Program-made: the position numbers and the translations under genes
The notes under the pieces: generated by a model
Told to the model about the DNA's origin: nothing
The model's input: the letters and a program-made list of their open reading frames with translations, nothing else
Databases searched by the model: none
DNA from: Flavobacterium amniphilum
GTDB taxonomy: Bacteria; Bacteroidota; Bacteroidia; Flavobacteriales; Flavobacteriaceae
Length of the DNA: 64,000 nucleotides
Assembly: GCF_023634845.1 (NCBI RefSeq)
Contig: NZ_JAMLJL010000003.1
Location: forward strand, 1 to 64,000
Reading direction: 5' to 3'
Part shown: piece by piece, positions 46,812-56,612 of the stretch
Layout of the letters: the number at the start of each line of letters is the position of its first letter
Numbering within the stretch: the first letter of the stretch is position 1

Positions 46812-49800
46812 TTAATCATATCCTGGTGTCTCTGGAGCCTCTCTGTTTCCAAATGTCTCATTATATCTATCTTGCAGATCTCGGGCACTTTTTTCTGCTG
46901 CTTCTTTTTCTTTTTGTGTAGGCTGGTCTTTTGTCTCTCTGTTTTCTTTTTGTCCCACTGTAGCACTCACTCCTGCGTTAAACTCAAAACCAGCCACTTT
47001 TATTGGAGTTTTAGCTTCAAGTTGTACTCCAGCCCTAGTCGTTGTTTGACCTGTCTGATGATTTAAAGTAGTAACGGTAACTACAGTAGCTCCTCCGGCA
47101 CCAACTGAAGTTGACACTTCAGTTGTAGAACTAAAAGTAAAGAAATTTAATTTATCAGCAACTTTCATCTCAAAATCAACACATTCAAACTTACCTGCGA
47201 TACAGTATTCTTTAACTAATCCTAAAAAAGCTTCAAACTGAATATCAAACAACGTTTGTGGCGATGTAGGATCGCGAGTAATTTCTGACAAGTATGCTGT
47301 AGCCGTTGGAGAAGCTGTGTATGACAATTCTCCTTGGATTGAATTATTCCCACCAAGATCATAACTACCGCTAACATAGGTTTTTCCTTCAAATCCAAAG
47401 AAATCTACAATATTGGCCATAGCATAAGAAAATTGTCTTGAAAGTGCCTGAAACTGGTCCATCCCTGTCCCACTTCTTACTTCTAACCCTTCTAATTCCC
47501 TACCTATCCCTATTTTGTTTTCCTGGAAAGCATAAGTAGAATTATAAGTGTATTTTTCAGCCAATGGGTCAATACTCATAAACCTTCCGATAGCCGGATC
47601 ATAATTCCTCCATTTAAAACTGTCCCACATCAAACCAAGTTCTTCCTGACGCTCCTGACCTTGATATTTAAACTGTTGTGCAATGGCATTACCGCCCGCA
47701 ATAGCATTATTGTACCCTTCATGCTTTAAACCAAAAGGATAAAAATTATTTTCATCAACAATCTCGATATCATTGGCTGCATTTACCTTTCTGATACTTA
47801 AATCATCAAACCAAACTGTCCCTCCACCATTATTATCGATACGTAGATTCAATTTTGTAAAGTTAGCAGGAACTGTCACTCTTTTCTCAACATAAACCCA
47901 ACGGTTTTTTTGAGAAGTATTGATATAATCAAAATTAGCAGGATAACCTGTTTCTGCAGCATTGCTTTTAAACAAAAAAATGTCGACAGATGGATTATCG
48001 CTATAAATCCATGCTGAGAAAATATAATCTGTCGACTGCGAATTGTTAATGGCAACCCAGTTATTACTATGTGCTACCCTTTCTCCTGCAGTAAGTTTTT
48101 CAATTTTTCCAGATACGTTTCCTGAATGCTTTTTCACATTATCATAAGAACTGACTGATTGTCCCCATGAAAATCCTTGACTCTCCCAACCGCTGGCTGT
48201 TTCAAAACCATCATAAAAAACTTCAGTAGTGGCTCCAGTAATTACACCGTCATTATTAGCATCTGCATAAGACAATCTTATATTCCCAACTTGATCTTTA
48301 TACTGAAATACGTAGGAATATTTATTGTCTACTGCGGCACTAGCATTATAAGCCACATAACCTTCTGATTGTGAAAAGAATTGTAAATCTCCGTTCAAAT
48401 ATACCGCACTACCATCATACTGAGTCGTGGTAGTCGTATTGGTTAAGACTCCTGAAATTGATTTAGGTTCCTTAACTGTTTTTTCAATTTTAATACCATC
48501 TGCATTATACTTAAAAAATATCACTTTAGGGTTTGGAGAATTTTCATCAGCATTATTAAATACAATTTTAATAGGTAAATTCAAGTGGTTGTACTCAATA
48601 GCAGTGATATCCTTATTCTTATCTTTAGTCATGTTACCATTAGCGTCATAAGTATAATCGTCTCCTACGGTATTTCTGTCCTTAAATCCTTTAGCTCCGT
48701 TAACAGAAAGCCCATAAGCATCTGTTACTGAAAGCAATTGATTCCCTTTATATTGATATGCTAAATAATCAATTGTTTCACCATAATTAGTATTGGTTGT
48801 AGATTGTGTATTCCTAAACAAATCTAAAATATTACCATTTCTATCATACTTACTTATAGATTCATTGTACTTATAATTAAGAATACCATTTTCAGCATAA
48901 TTAGCCGACTTCATTCTATCAAGATTATCATAATCATAATAATACGACTTTAAAGTAGAGGAGATATTATCTGTTTTCCAGGTCATACCACTTATATTCC
49001 TATTAAATAAAGGCTGACCGGGACCATTCGTATAAGGCTGATTTTGTTCATCATAATTCAGTTTTAAAGCAAATAGGTCATTCTCCATGTGGGAGATATT
49101 ATTAATATCTTTTAACCATCCACGTACATTATGACTAAAATCTACTTTTTGTAATCCTTTCTCACCGGAAACATTTGTTTTTCCTCCAACATTTGTGGTT
49201 ATTAAATTACCCACTTCATTATATTCATTCTTAACAATTAACTGCTCTGCCTGATTGTCAATTTGTTGTTTTTGAGTTAAAATTCTTCCTGTCGCATCAT
49301 AGGTAAATTTATCTTTGATTACTACAGTAAAAGCTCCTTTAATATAAGATGATTCTGTTTCCAAGAGCTTATTAGCAAAATCCAACTTCCTCTTAACTTT
49401 ACTTGCTGTGCCCAAATATTCATTATTGGAAGCATTATAAATTAGACGGCCTCTATCATCATAATAATTCACATTAGTTTTCCATAAACTTGTCCCTAGA
49501 ATTTTAATTTTGGTTCCCGTCTCCAAAGATTTAGCATTGGTTACAGGAATAATTCCAAAGGACACATCCGAATCTAAACTTGGATTGCTAACAAAAGTAT
49601 AATTGTCATAATAAGTAATACTTAAAACTTCTAAATTTAGTTTTGGAAATGCATTGTTAGTGTAATAAACAGTTGTTGATGGCGATCCAATAGTTTGTGC
49701 TGAAACTGATTTTGCTTCGCTCCAAACAGGACTAACCTGAGCATCTACCAATCCCTGAACATCTTGTCTGCTTTGATTGGCAACAGTATTTGTCCAGATT

Positions 49801-52211
49801 CCTGAATAAATTAATCTATCAAAAGCACCATATTTAATAAACACCCATTTGTTCTGAGTTCTTAAATTACCATCCTGAGTTAAAATAGGACGATCCAAAT
49901 TATCATAAACAGTATAATCCCAATCTTTACCTGGTAATTTTTTCTCAATTAATCGATTTCTGCTATCATACTTATACTGATAACCCAACTCATTAATCAT
50001 CGTAGCATCAACAGCAGGTACCGTAGCTGTTGCAACTGTACTCAAATTAACACCAAAATTAATGTAAGCGTCATACACAGGTGTTCCATCTCCTGAAAAA
50101 TAAATATTTCCATCCTGAATATAAGCTCTATAATGTACATTGGAAGGATTCGTTCCATTAAGACCTCCAGTAGTGGTAAAAAAACCTAAATCCATATCGG
50201 GTAATTTTGGATCAAAATTTAATGTTATTGCCGGAACTGTCGTACTGATATTTAATGGACTAGGTGTTGTCTCACCGTAAGTAGATAAATAGACATATAA
50301 TTCATTACTATTAAGACTTACCTCTGCTTCATTTCCTCCGACATCTATACCATTTTCGGTAATTGTATTGATATCAGTCATATAGACATATTGGTCATTC
50401 CATATTTGTTGTTCACTAGGATAAGTGTTAATCATTGGAGGCAATATATATGCGAGATTTCCGTAAGCATCATACACATTATAAGTATCATGCCATTTTC
50501 CTCCACTAACACTTCTTTTCAAAATGGTGCTACCTAACTTGTCGTTAAATTCAATCGTTGTATTATCAGTTAAATTAGGTTGAGTCGGCGTCCAGTTTTC
50601 ATTTTTTGTAACTACTTTAAAAAGTTCGTTTACCGAATAATAGCCCCCATCCTGAAGCGTATAAACATCTGTAGGGGAAATATTTACAGAATAATTTTTA
50701 ACTTTATCAGTGGCGGAATTAAATAGATTATCGCGTTTAATTGTCCTATCGGCATCACTATTAGCAATAACTTTCCAAGCATTTCCTGGAGCTCCTTCCT
50801 CTAAAACTTCATCTAAAGGAGAGGCATCATATCTTTTCTCAGTATATGGATTTTGTGTGAAATCATATTTTGAGGTATTATAAAAATTATTCAAATCCGT
50901 AACCGGATTAGCATAATCATACCCTTTTAATGTATTATTCGAGGCGTATGTCAAATAATCTTTCGACTCTCTCCCGAAGCTATCATAGGCGATGTGTTTT
51001 ACTAAATCGGAAGGATATGGGTTACTCGTAAATTGAGCTATAGAGTACTGTGTTCCATCAAATTTCTGTAGAGTTGGACTATAGAAATATTGTTTGGCAT
51101 TTAAATCAGTAGCATAATAGAAGTAACTTCTGAATATCGTACTAGTAGTGGTAGAATCCCATTTAAATTCGTCACCGTCCATTACTTTATTTCCATTAAC
51201 ATCATAAAGTCCACTTACCCCTGTATCTCCACCAGTATAAGAAGCCGGATGTACAACACCCACAACCAGATACCATTTATCTAATTCAGGTGTATCTCCA
51301 ACCCAAAAGTAAGGATTTGAATCTACTACTCCTGCTAAATTACGCACATTTAGTGTCCCATGATGACCATAACCATCCATATTACCTGTACGTTTTATCC
51401 ATACTGCATATTGATACTTCACATTCTTATCTATAGCAATACTGTTGGTATTCCATCCTCCATCCTCATTACTTCCAGTATCACTACCACATTCCCATAT
51501 CACACTTGTCAATCCAAAAGGATTCATTCCATTTATTCTTTTATTTTCAGCAGTAGTACCATTTAAATTAAAAAAAGTAGGCATCCCATTACCAAGCGTC
51601 CAGGTACTTTCCCAATCGAATAAATTATTTTTTACACTAAGTTTTGGCGCTTGACCAACACCTATTTTTTGAATAGGCCTCCCTATTCCATCAAAATAAG
51701 TCACGCTTTCAATTTTTTCAGATGGAATGATATTCGGATTTAATGAAATAATAAAAGTTTCATTAAAAGAATTAAAAGGCGCATAACTGTAATTCTCTTC
51801 CAAATAAAGCATATTATTCAATATCGATACCTTAACTACGTCAGCATGACCCGCTGCATCAAGATCACCCAAAACCACATTAGGCAAAGGAATATTAGAT
51901 GCAATCGCTGTAGTTTGTGACTCTGTCTGATAACGGGCAGGTGCATTAAATGTCCCTTTAAATTCAACGGTCAGAATATCATTCAAGATAGTGACATCAA
52001 CATATCCAGTAGCATAATCAGTCAGAAAATCCTGAGCATAGCTAGTGGAAAGATCCATATGTAGATTATAATTATCATATAGATTAGTGCCCCCTCCATT
52101 TGGTGGTGCAGAGTGATTGTATTTTGTGGTTTTAACGAAATTCTTCGTCACGTTTTGACCAAAAGCAAGTATCGGGAGAAGGAATATAAAGGCTATTAAA
52201 TATTTTTTCAT
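46812..52211 (-). CDS. Secreted DUF6443/RHS-repeat protein with inserted domains and variable C-terminus
   Basis: 1799 residues, signal peptide ending LAFGQ. The DUF6443 start is at about 155-190 (ESVTYFDGIGRPIQKIGVGQ) and resumes at 403 (DLVKHIAYDSFGRESKDYL); the residues between are an insertion with aromatic beta-sandwich character. RHS/YD repeats follow (YDNLDRPILTQDG, YDATGRILTQKQQ). The core closes with ENNFYPFGLKHEGYNN, KYQGQERQEELGL, WRNYDPAIGRFMSIDPLAEKY and ENKIGIGRELEGLE. The last 250 residues are unlike RHS and end in a charged helical stretch; I recognise no toxin motif. RHS shells in other bacteria encase C-terminal effector domains. The upstream split gene and downstream lipoprotein gene are 15 and 10 nt away. 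Confidence 0.85.
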   Translation of the reverse strand: MKKYLIAFIFLLPILAFGQNVTKNFVKTTKYNHSAPPNGGGTNLYDNYNLHMDLSTSYAQDFLTDYATGYVDVTILNDILTVEFKGTFNAPARYQTESQTTAIASNIPLPNVVLGDLDAAGHADVVKVSILNNMLYLEENYSYAPFNSFNETFIISLNPNIIPSEKIESVTYFDGIGRPIQKIGVGQAPKLSVKNNLFDWESTWTLGNGMPTFFNLNGTTAENKRINGMNPFGLTSVIWECGSDTGSNEDGGWNTNSIAIDKNVKYQYAVWIKRTGNMDGYGHHGTLNVRNLAGVVDSNPYFWVGDTPELDKWYLVVGVVHPASYTGGDTGVSGLYDVNGNKVMDGDEFKWDSTTTSTIFRSYFYYATDLNAKQYFYSPTLQKFDGTQYSIAQFTSNPYPSDLVKHIAYDSFGRESKDYLTYASNNTLKGYDYANPVTDLNNFYNTSKYDFTQNPYTEKRYDASPLDEVLEEGAPGNAWKVIANSDADRTIKRDNLFNSATDKVKNYSVNISPTDVYTLQDGGYYSVNELFKVVTKNENWTPTQPNLTDNTTIEFNDKLGSTILKRSVSGGKWHDTYNVYDAYGNLAYILPPMINTYPSEQQIWNDQYVYMTDINTITENGIDVGGNEAEVSLNSNELYVYLSTYGETTPSPLNISTTVPAITLNFDPKLPDMDLGFFTTTGGLNGTNPSNVHYRAYIQDGNIYFSGDGTPVYDAYINFGVNLSTVATATVPAVDATMINELGYQYKYDSRNRLIEKKLPGKDWDYTVYDNLDRPILTQDGNLRTQNKWVFIKYGAFDRLIYSGIWTNTVANQSRQDVQGLVDAQVSPVWSEAKSVSAQTIGSPSTTVYYTNNAFPKLNLEVLSITYYDNYTFVSNPSLDSDVSFGIIPVTNAKSLETGTKIKILGTSLWKTNVNYYDDRGRLIYNASNNEYLGTASKVKRKLDFANKLLETESSYIKGAFTVVIKDKFTYDATGRILTQKQQIDNQAEQLIVKNEYNEVGNLITTNVGGKTNVSGEKGLQKVDFSHNVRGWLKDINNISHMENDLFALKLNYDEQNQPYTNGPGQPLFNRNISGMTWKTDNISSTLKSYYYDYDNLDRMKSANYAENGILNYKYNESISKYDRNGNILDLFRNTQSTTNTNYGETIDYLAYQYKGNQLLSVTDAYGLSVNGAKGFKDRNTVGDDYTYDANGNMTKDKNKDITAIEYNHLNLPIKIVFNNADENSPNPKVIFFKYNADGIKIEKTVKEPKSISGVLTNTTTTTQYDGSAVYLNGDLQFFSQSEGYVAYNASAAVDNKYSYVFQYKDQVGNIRLSYADANNDGVITGATTEVFYDGFETASGWESQGFSWGQSVSSYDNVKKHSGNVSGKIEKLTAGERVAHSNNWVAINNSQSTDYIFSAWIYSDNPSVDIFLFKSNAAETGYPANFDYINTSQKNRWVYVEKRVTVPANFTKLNLRIDNNGGGTVWFDDLSIRKVNAANDIEIVDENNFYPFGLKHEGYNNAIAGGNAIAQQFKYQGQERQEELGLMWDSFKWRNYDPAIGRFMSIDPLAEKYTYNSTYAFQENKIGIGRELEGLEVRSGTGMDQFQALSRQFSYAMANIVDFFGFEGKTYVSGSYDLGGNNSIQGELSYTASPTATAYLSEITRDPTSPQTLFDIQFEAFLGLVKEYCIAGKFECVDFEMKVADKLNFFTFSSTTEVSTSVGAGGATVVTVTTLNHQTGQTTTRAGVQLEAKTPIKVAGFEFNAGVSATVGQKENRETKDQPTQKEKEAAEKSARDLQDRYNETFGNREAPETPGYD

Positions 52212-52226
52212 GATGGTAAATCTTAA

Positions 52227-54014
52227 TTATTGATGGAAATTATATTCGTTTTTGGTTATAATTTTCCCTTCTGGATTTTTTTCGCTTATTAATCTGCCTA
52301 ATGAATCATACTCATAATAAATGGTATAACCTCTTACATCTGTGACACTGGTAATTCCTACTAACCAATCGTGAGTATAAGTAGTTACCTCTGCATCAGG
52401 CAAAGAAACTCTTAATGCCTCTAATGCGTTTCTAAGCAGTTGCTCTTTACAAGTACTGTCTTTGCAATTATCGTTATCAGCATCTGATAAAGACTGTAAA
52501 TTCACAATCGTTGCCGCAGGTATCGAAGCGTAAGTAGCATTACCAATCTTAGCTAATAATTTCCCTTTTTTATATCCCCAAATTAATACCGTCTTTTCTC
52601 CTTGTTCCTTAGATATTTCTATAGGATTACTTGTTCCGTCTTCATATTTATGGATAGTATATTCATTTAACAATGAATCGCTGTCCTTAGCAGTTTTCAT
52701 TGTTTCATACAATATTCCGCCTCCTAAAGAAACTGGGCGCTCTTTAAAAGTTTGGCGTCGTGTTGCCATCTTAGTTGTATTTAAGAAATTCTCTATCTGT
52801 ATTTGCTCGGAAATGTTATTAATCCCGTTTGACTTCATCCCTTGATAAGCTGAAAGCTCTGAAGTCGTCAGTGTACCACCCGGCAAACTTGTAGCAGTGG
52901 TTACATCTGTTGGATAATAAGTCTGACTTATCTTACTATTACCTCTACTGTCTTTTACAGCTCTTGTCTTAAGTAAACCATAAGTATTATAGGCAAAGTC
53001 TACTTCTACTATATTTGGTGCACCATTATTGTCATAAGATGTAGTTGTTTCCTTAATAGGTAAAAACTGGCTAATTCTATAATCTTTCTCTGCTGTAAAA
53101 AATCCCCTTACATTATCTTCTTCACTTTGTGAGGGTACAGGAGCAATAAAGCCTTGTGCATAATTATATTTTGTAATCAAAAAATCGGTATAGTCAACAA
53201 AAGTTTTCTTTAAAAGTTGATTGGATTCATTAAAAACATTTTCTTCCAGTAATTTTCCTCTTTTATACGAATTATCATTGAATATTTCTGAACCAAAACC
53301 GCTATTGGCTACCATGAATTCTGTAATACAATTATTTAGTATGCTCATTCCATATAAATCTCTTGACTTTTGAGGAATAACTCTATAGAATTTATTCTTA
53401 AAACCAGCCAGATCGCTCGAAGTATATAAAAATTCTTTATAACCGTTATTTACTTCTTTTTCAATAACCCTTGAGTATCCTACAAAAGACCCACTTGTAA
53501 TATCTGCATTTAGCTTCCCTTTATCATATAGTTTCCAATGATCTATATCAAATGATGTTCCCGAAGGTGTTACTGTACTGACTGCATCGTAAAACTCATC
53601 ACGGGGCACATGAGGATAATCAATGGAAACAGGAAAAAAACCAACCGTAGGGTGACCAAAATAAGGAAAAGAACCCAATGAACCTGAGGTACCTCCACCT
53701 GCTTTTGTATACGTATATTGAATTTCCCTTGTATTCCCTAAACCGTCTTTTAATAATTGCTTAGCAATTCGAACCCCCCCTCCTTTTATCGTCTGACCAA
53801 AAACTTCAAACTCATTAGACTCATAAACATATTCCGAAGAGCCTCCTGTTGGATACTCTACTTTATTCAAACTCCAGGCTTTGGCATAATCATTAGCCTG
53901 TCTGTTAAAAATTCCAGGTATAGTAGTATACTGCATTCCAGGAACTGGAAAAGGCAATAATGATTTTTCAAATTGATTCGGATAATAATACAGGGTTGGA
54001 TTTGGACGCATCAA
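52227..54014 (-). CDS. C-terminal fragment of a split YD-repeat cell-surface protein
   Basis: 595 residues from TTG 54014 or ATG 54011 (MRPNPTLYYYPNQ). The frame is the same as that of the fragment ending at 54045; only ten sense codons and one TAG lie between them. It has no signal peptide, and its beginning reads as the middle of a domain. Features: VEYPTGGSSEYVYESNEFEVFG, GGGVRIAKQLLKDGLG, KTTTSYDNN-type repeats and a closing YD-like DVRGYTIYYEYDSLGRLISEKNPEG. It cannot be exported alone by Sec. The likely states are loss of function, amber suppression or a sequencing error. Confidence 0.7.
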   Translation of the reverse strand: MMRPNPTLYYYPNQFEKSLLPFPVPGMQYTTIPGIFNRQANDYAKAWSLNKVEYPTGGSSEYVYESNEFEVFGQTIKGGGVRIAKQLLKDGLGNTREIQYTYTKAGGGTSGSLGSFPYFGHPTVGFFPVSIDYPHVPRDEFYDAVSTVTPSGTSFDIDHWKLYDKGKLNADITSGSFVGYSRVIEKEVNNGYKEFLYTSSDLAGFKNKFYRVIPQKSRDLYGMSILNNCITEFMVANSGFGSEIFNDNSYKRGKLLEENVFNESNQLLKKTFVDYTDFLITKYNYAQGFIAPVPSQSEEDNVRGFFTAEKDYRISQFLPIKETTTSYDNNGAPNIVEVDFAYNTYGLLKTRAVKDSRGNSKISQTYYPTDVTTATSLPGGTLTTSELSAYQGMKSNGINNISEQIQIENFLNTTKMATRRQTFKERPVSLGGGILYETMKTAKDSDSLLNEYTIHKYEDGTSNPIEISKEQGEKTVLIWGYKKGKLLAKIGNATYASIPAATIVNLQSLSDADNDNCKDSTCKEQLLRNALEALRVSLPDAEVTTYTHDWLVGITSVTDVRGYTIYYEYDSLGRLISEKNPEGKIITKNEYNFHQ

Positions 54015-54044
54015 TCCAGTTACTACACTATAACTGGTAATATC

Positions 54045-55520
54045 CTAAGAATTATTAAAATAACCTAAAAAGTCAACTGAAAATGAATTAACAGGCGGTA
54101 GTTTTATACTTTCTTCATAAGAAAATTTATAAGGAGGCATTCCTACTTCTTCGAAAGAAAGTAATTTCAATCTTTTATATCTATAAGTATTTAATTCTCC
54201 ATCAGGATTGAACTCACCAACATTATAATCCGAATTAAAAGTGCTGTATTTTAAATCAAACGACTTGATAGCTTTAAAATTTTTGTCTTTAAGATACACT
54301 TGGGTTAAAAAATCTCCATTATACAAGTCATTTCTTCCAACTCCCCATTGACTTGCAATACCTTCTTGATTATAATTAAAAAAAACTTGACCTTCATCAA
54401 AAAGAATCTTTCGTAATCGCTTCTTCTGAACATCAATTCTTGCTATAATTTTTTTATCAAAAGTCTCATAGCCTGAGTAAGGAACATAATAAGAACAGTT
54501 CCCTGGTGAGTTGGTAGAAGGATCTTCGTCTAGTTCAAACGAACGTTGCGCATATTTCTGAATTATTGTTGTATTCGGCATTCCTTGGTTCGGATTCGAA
54601 CTGCTATTTTCATAAACAAAATCTATTTTTTTTCCCGTTTTAAGATCCTCAATTTTAGTTACGTGCCAAGCTGATATTTGCGCTGGCGAATGAGCGAGTT
54701 CAAAAGACGAAGCAGTTGTACGACCACCCACTACCTGATTTAAGCTTAAATCACAGTCAGAAAAAGTATACTTTATTCCTTCATTGGTGGTAATAATAAT
54801 GGTGAAAAAATCACGGGTAGGAATCGTCACTTCAACATTACCCATATAATTAACTCTTCCCACATCAAAACGCTGGGTCGAAGCTATCGCTTCAATTTTA
54901 GTTCCCTTAGGGTTAATTTCTACAGGGGTGTTCTCATCATTAAAAAAGAAACTGGTACTAAACCCATCAATATAAAAACTATAGATATCCGGCATAAAAT
55001 CAACATATTGACTATTCGGAGTTATTTGGATGTTATCTCTTTTCTGCAAAAAATAACCTACTTTGTATTCACTGTTATAATCATATCTTGCATCCGAGTC
55101 AGCATTTTTTTCAGATGTTGTGTACAGATTATAATCAGGACGAAGATTTCTGGCACCTAAATTATCAAAATCATTTTCATGTATTATAGTTCTTGTAATT
55201 ATAGCTTGCGATAAACTCCAACCTAAACCTACGTCGGATGCCAGTTGATCTACTTTAATTCCACCAGTTGCATAATTTAGCTTGATAGGATAGTTTATAC
55301 CCCCAGATTCAATTGTATATATAGGCACATTAACAGACTGTTTACCAACATAGTTAGTTACAGGGCTAAAACTGTATTTTTCAAAACTGTAAACATCAGG
55401 ATTGGATAAAGAAAATTGCCTCGAATACTCATTAAAATCCGGCATGACATTTGACTGCCCATATATTAAACCGGAAAAATTCAGAATAATCAGACAGAAA
55501 GTAATAGATAAACGCTTCAT
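54045..55520 (-). CDS. N-terminal fragment of a split secreted cell-surface protein
   Basis: 491 residues with a clear signal peptide (LSITFCLIILNFSGLIYGQ). The sequence has the usual start of large Bacteroidota RHS-partner proteins: NVPIYTIESGGINYPIKLNYATGGIKVDQLASDVGLGWSL, then ISAWHVTKIEDLKTGKKIDFVYE. It ends in SVDFLGYFNNS followed by TAG, in the middle of what is normally a continuous domain. If translated alone it would be a secreted truncated protein. A promoter-like pair lies just upstream. Confidence 0.72.
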   Translation of the reverse strand: MKRLSITFCLIILNFSGLIYGQSNVMPDFNEYSRQFSLSNPDVYSFEKYSFSPVTNYVGKQSVNVPIYTIESGGINYPIKLNYATGGIKVDQLASDVGLGWSLSQAIITRTIIHENDFDNLGARNLRPDYNLYTTSEKNADSDARYDYNSEYKVGYFLQKRDNIQITPNSQYVDFMPDIYSFYIDGFSTSFFFNDENTPVEINPKGTKIEAIASTQRFDVGRVNYMGNVEVTIPTRDFFTIIITTNEGIKYTFSDCDLSLNQVVGGRTTASSFELAHSPAQISAWHVTKIEDLKTGKKIDFVYENSSSNPNQGMPNTTIIQKYAQRSFELDEDPSTNSPGNCSYYVPYSGYETFDKKIIARIDVQKKRLRKILFDEGQVFFNYNQEGIASQWGVGRNDLYNGDFLTQVYLKDKNFKAIKSFDLKYSTFNSDYNVGEFNPDGELNTYRYKRLKLLSFEEVGMPPYKFSYEESIKLPPVNSFSVDFLGYFNNS

Positions 55521-55546
55521 CTTGTATTTTATGTTAATTTTTTGGA

Positions 55547-55575
55547 CGAAAGTAACCAGAAATTCTCATTACAAA
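55547..55575 (-). promoter_or_regulatory. Possible promoter of the RHS locus
   Basis: On the minus strand TTTG (55575-55572), a 17-bp spacer and TACTTTCG (55554-55547, one mismatch to TAnnTTTG), 27 bp before the ATG. Confidence 0.4.
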
Positions 55576-55766
55576 GCGTAATGATTTTAATAAAAATCCT
55601 ACTAAAAAAAAGAACAGCACTTACCCTTAAAAATCAACAAGTTACAACCATCAAAAACCATTATCCAAACAACCTTATAAAACTTTTTATTATTTTGTAA
55701 GAATTTTGGCACAATGTTGGTTAGGACTTAAAACTATAAATCATTTAAATCCTAAAAATTAAAATT

Positions 55767-56468
55767 ATGAGTTCACATTCAGAAACAAGTTACGGGGCAC
55801 GTATCGGAAATGCCGAAAAATTACTTACCGCATTGCAAACCTTCCACAATTACCAACCTCAAAAACCAGAGTTCAGCATCACCCACCTCACAGCAATGAT
55901 TGCCCAAATCAAAAACCAAAACAGCGACATCGCTTCCAGAAAACAAAACTATTCCCTGGCGGTAGAAAACAGAAAACAACAGTTTGAAAAAAAACCGTAT
56001 TCCATCAAAAAAATCCTGTCTCCCATTAACGCTACCGTCAAAGCAAGCTATGGCAAAGAAGCTAAAGAAGCCACTGATGTAGCCACAATCATTGCCAAAA
56101 TAAGAGGTGCCAATGGCAAATCCGGTCTCCAAAACAACCCAACTGCGGTAAGCCAGTCGTACCAATCCTTCAATTCAAGAACCCAGTTCTTCTCCGATTT
56201 AATTGCCTATCTGAAGAATTTTGATACCAATTACAATCCGTCAAACAATGAACTCATCATTGAAAGCCTGCAAACATTACTCACTAATACAACAATCGCA
56301 AACAATGAGGTGATGAATACCTATTCCCAATTCATCCAAAACAACAACATACGCATTCGGGCATACGCCGAATTAACGCAAACGACAATCCGAATCAAAG
56401 ACGGGGTCAAATCACAATACGGACTGCATTCAAGCGAATACAATCTGATCAAAAGTCTGAAAATCTAA
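55767..56468 (+). CDS. Helical hypothetical protein
   Basis: 233 residues, no signal peptide or membrane helix, rich in Gln, Asn, Ser and Lys. It is probably mostly helical: IGNAEKLLTALQTFHNYQ, SDIASRKQNYSLAVENRKQQFEKK and VMNTYSQFIQNNNIRIRAYAEL. I do not recognise a family and give no function. It is divergent from the RHS locus. Directly downstream are a long hairpin and an array of 21-bp repeats, which may belong to the same mobile or fast-evolving unit. Confidence 0.6.
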   Translation: MSSHSETSYGARIGNAEKLLTALQTFHNYQPQKPEFSITHLTAMIAQIKNQNSDIASRKQNYSLAVENRKQQFEKKPYSIKKILSPINATVKASYGKEAKEATDVATIIAKIRGANGKSGLQNNPTAVSQSYQSFNSRTQFFSDLIAYLKNFDTNYNPSNNELIIESLQTLLTNTTIANNEVMNTYSQFIQNNNIRIRAYAELTQTTIRIKDGVKSQYGLHSSEYNLIKSLKI

Positions 56469-56612
56469 TAGGTTGAAATGATAAGCATGTAGTGAAAAAC
56501 ACTTCATTTCCGGTTGGTAAAGCCAAAAATCCTGCCCCTTTCTACCAACTGAAACTGAGAATGAAGTTTCTCAAGTAAGGAAAGTATTCCGTTTATCGTT
56601 TAAATACCCTCC
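56469..56612. other. Non-coding segment with a long imperfect hairpin
   Basis: CTTCATT (56502-56508) pairs with AATGAAG (56560-56566), and GTTGGTA (56513-56519) with TACCAAC (56543-56549). Together they form a nested stem of some 65 nt. There is no T run, so a simple terminator is unlikely. It directly follows the helical protein gene and precedes the 21-bp repeat array. Confidence 0.5.

Larger units (their letters stand above)
52227..55520 (-). pseudogene. Secreted YD-repeat protein gene interrupted by one in-frame TAG
   Basis: Codons 1-491 and the downstream 595-codon part are in one frame. They are separated by TAG (54047-54045) and the ten codons GAT ATT ACC AGT TAT AGT; GTA GTA ACT GGA. 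Without the stop the product would be about 1097 residues, the size I remember for the first protein of such RHS pairs in flavobacteria. A single CAG-to-TAG change (Gln to stop) would explain it. Everything else looks intact, and no decay is visible on either side. Confidence 0.65.

Noticed and set aside
51360-51654. Plus-strand short frames inside the RHS gene
   Set aside because: They are shadows of the minus-strand RHS coding frame with no independent support.
54015-54044. Frameshift between the two halves of the split surface-protein gene
   Set aside because: Both halves are in the same frame; a single TAG codon separates them, so it is a nonsense change and not a frameshift.
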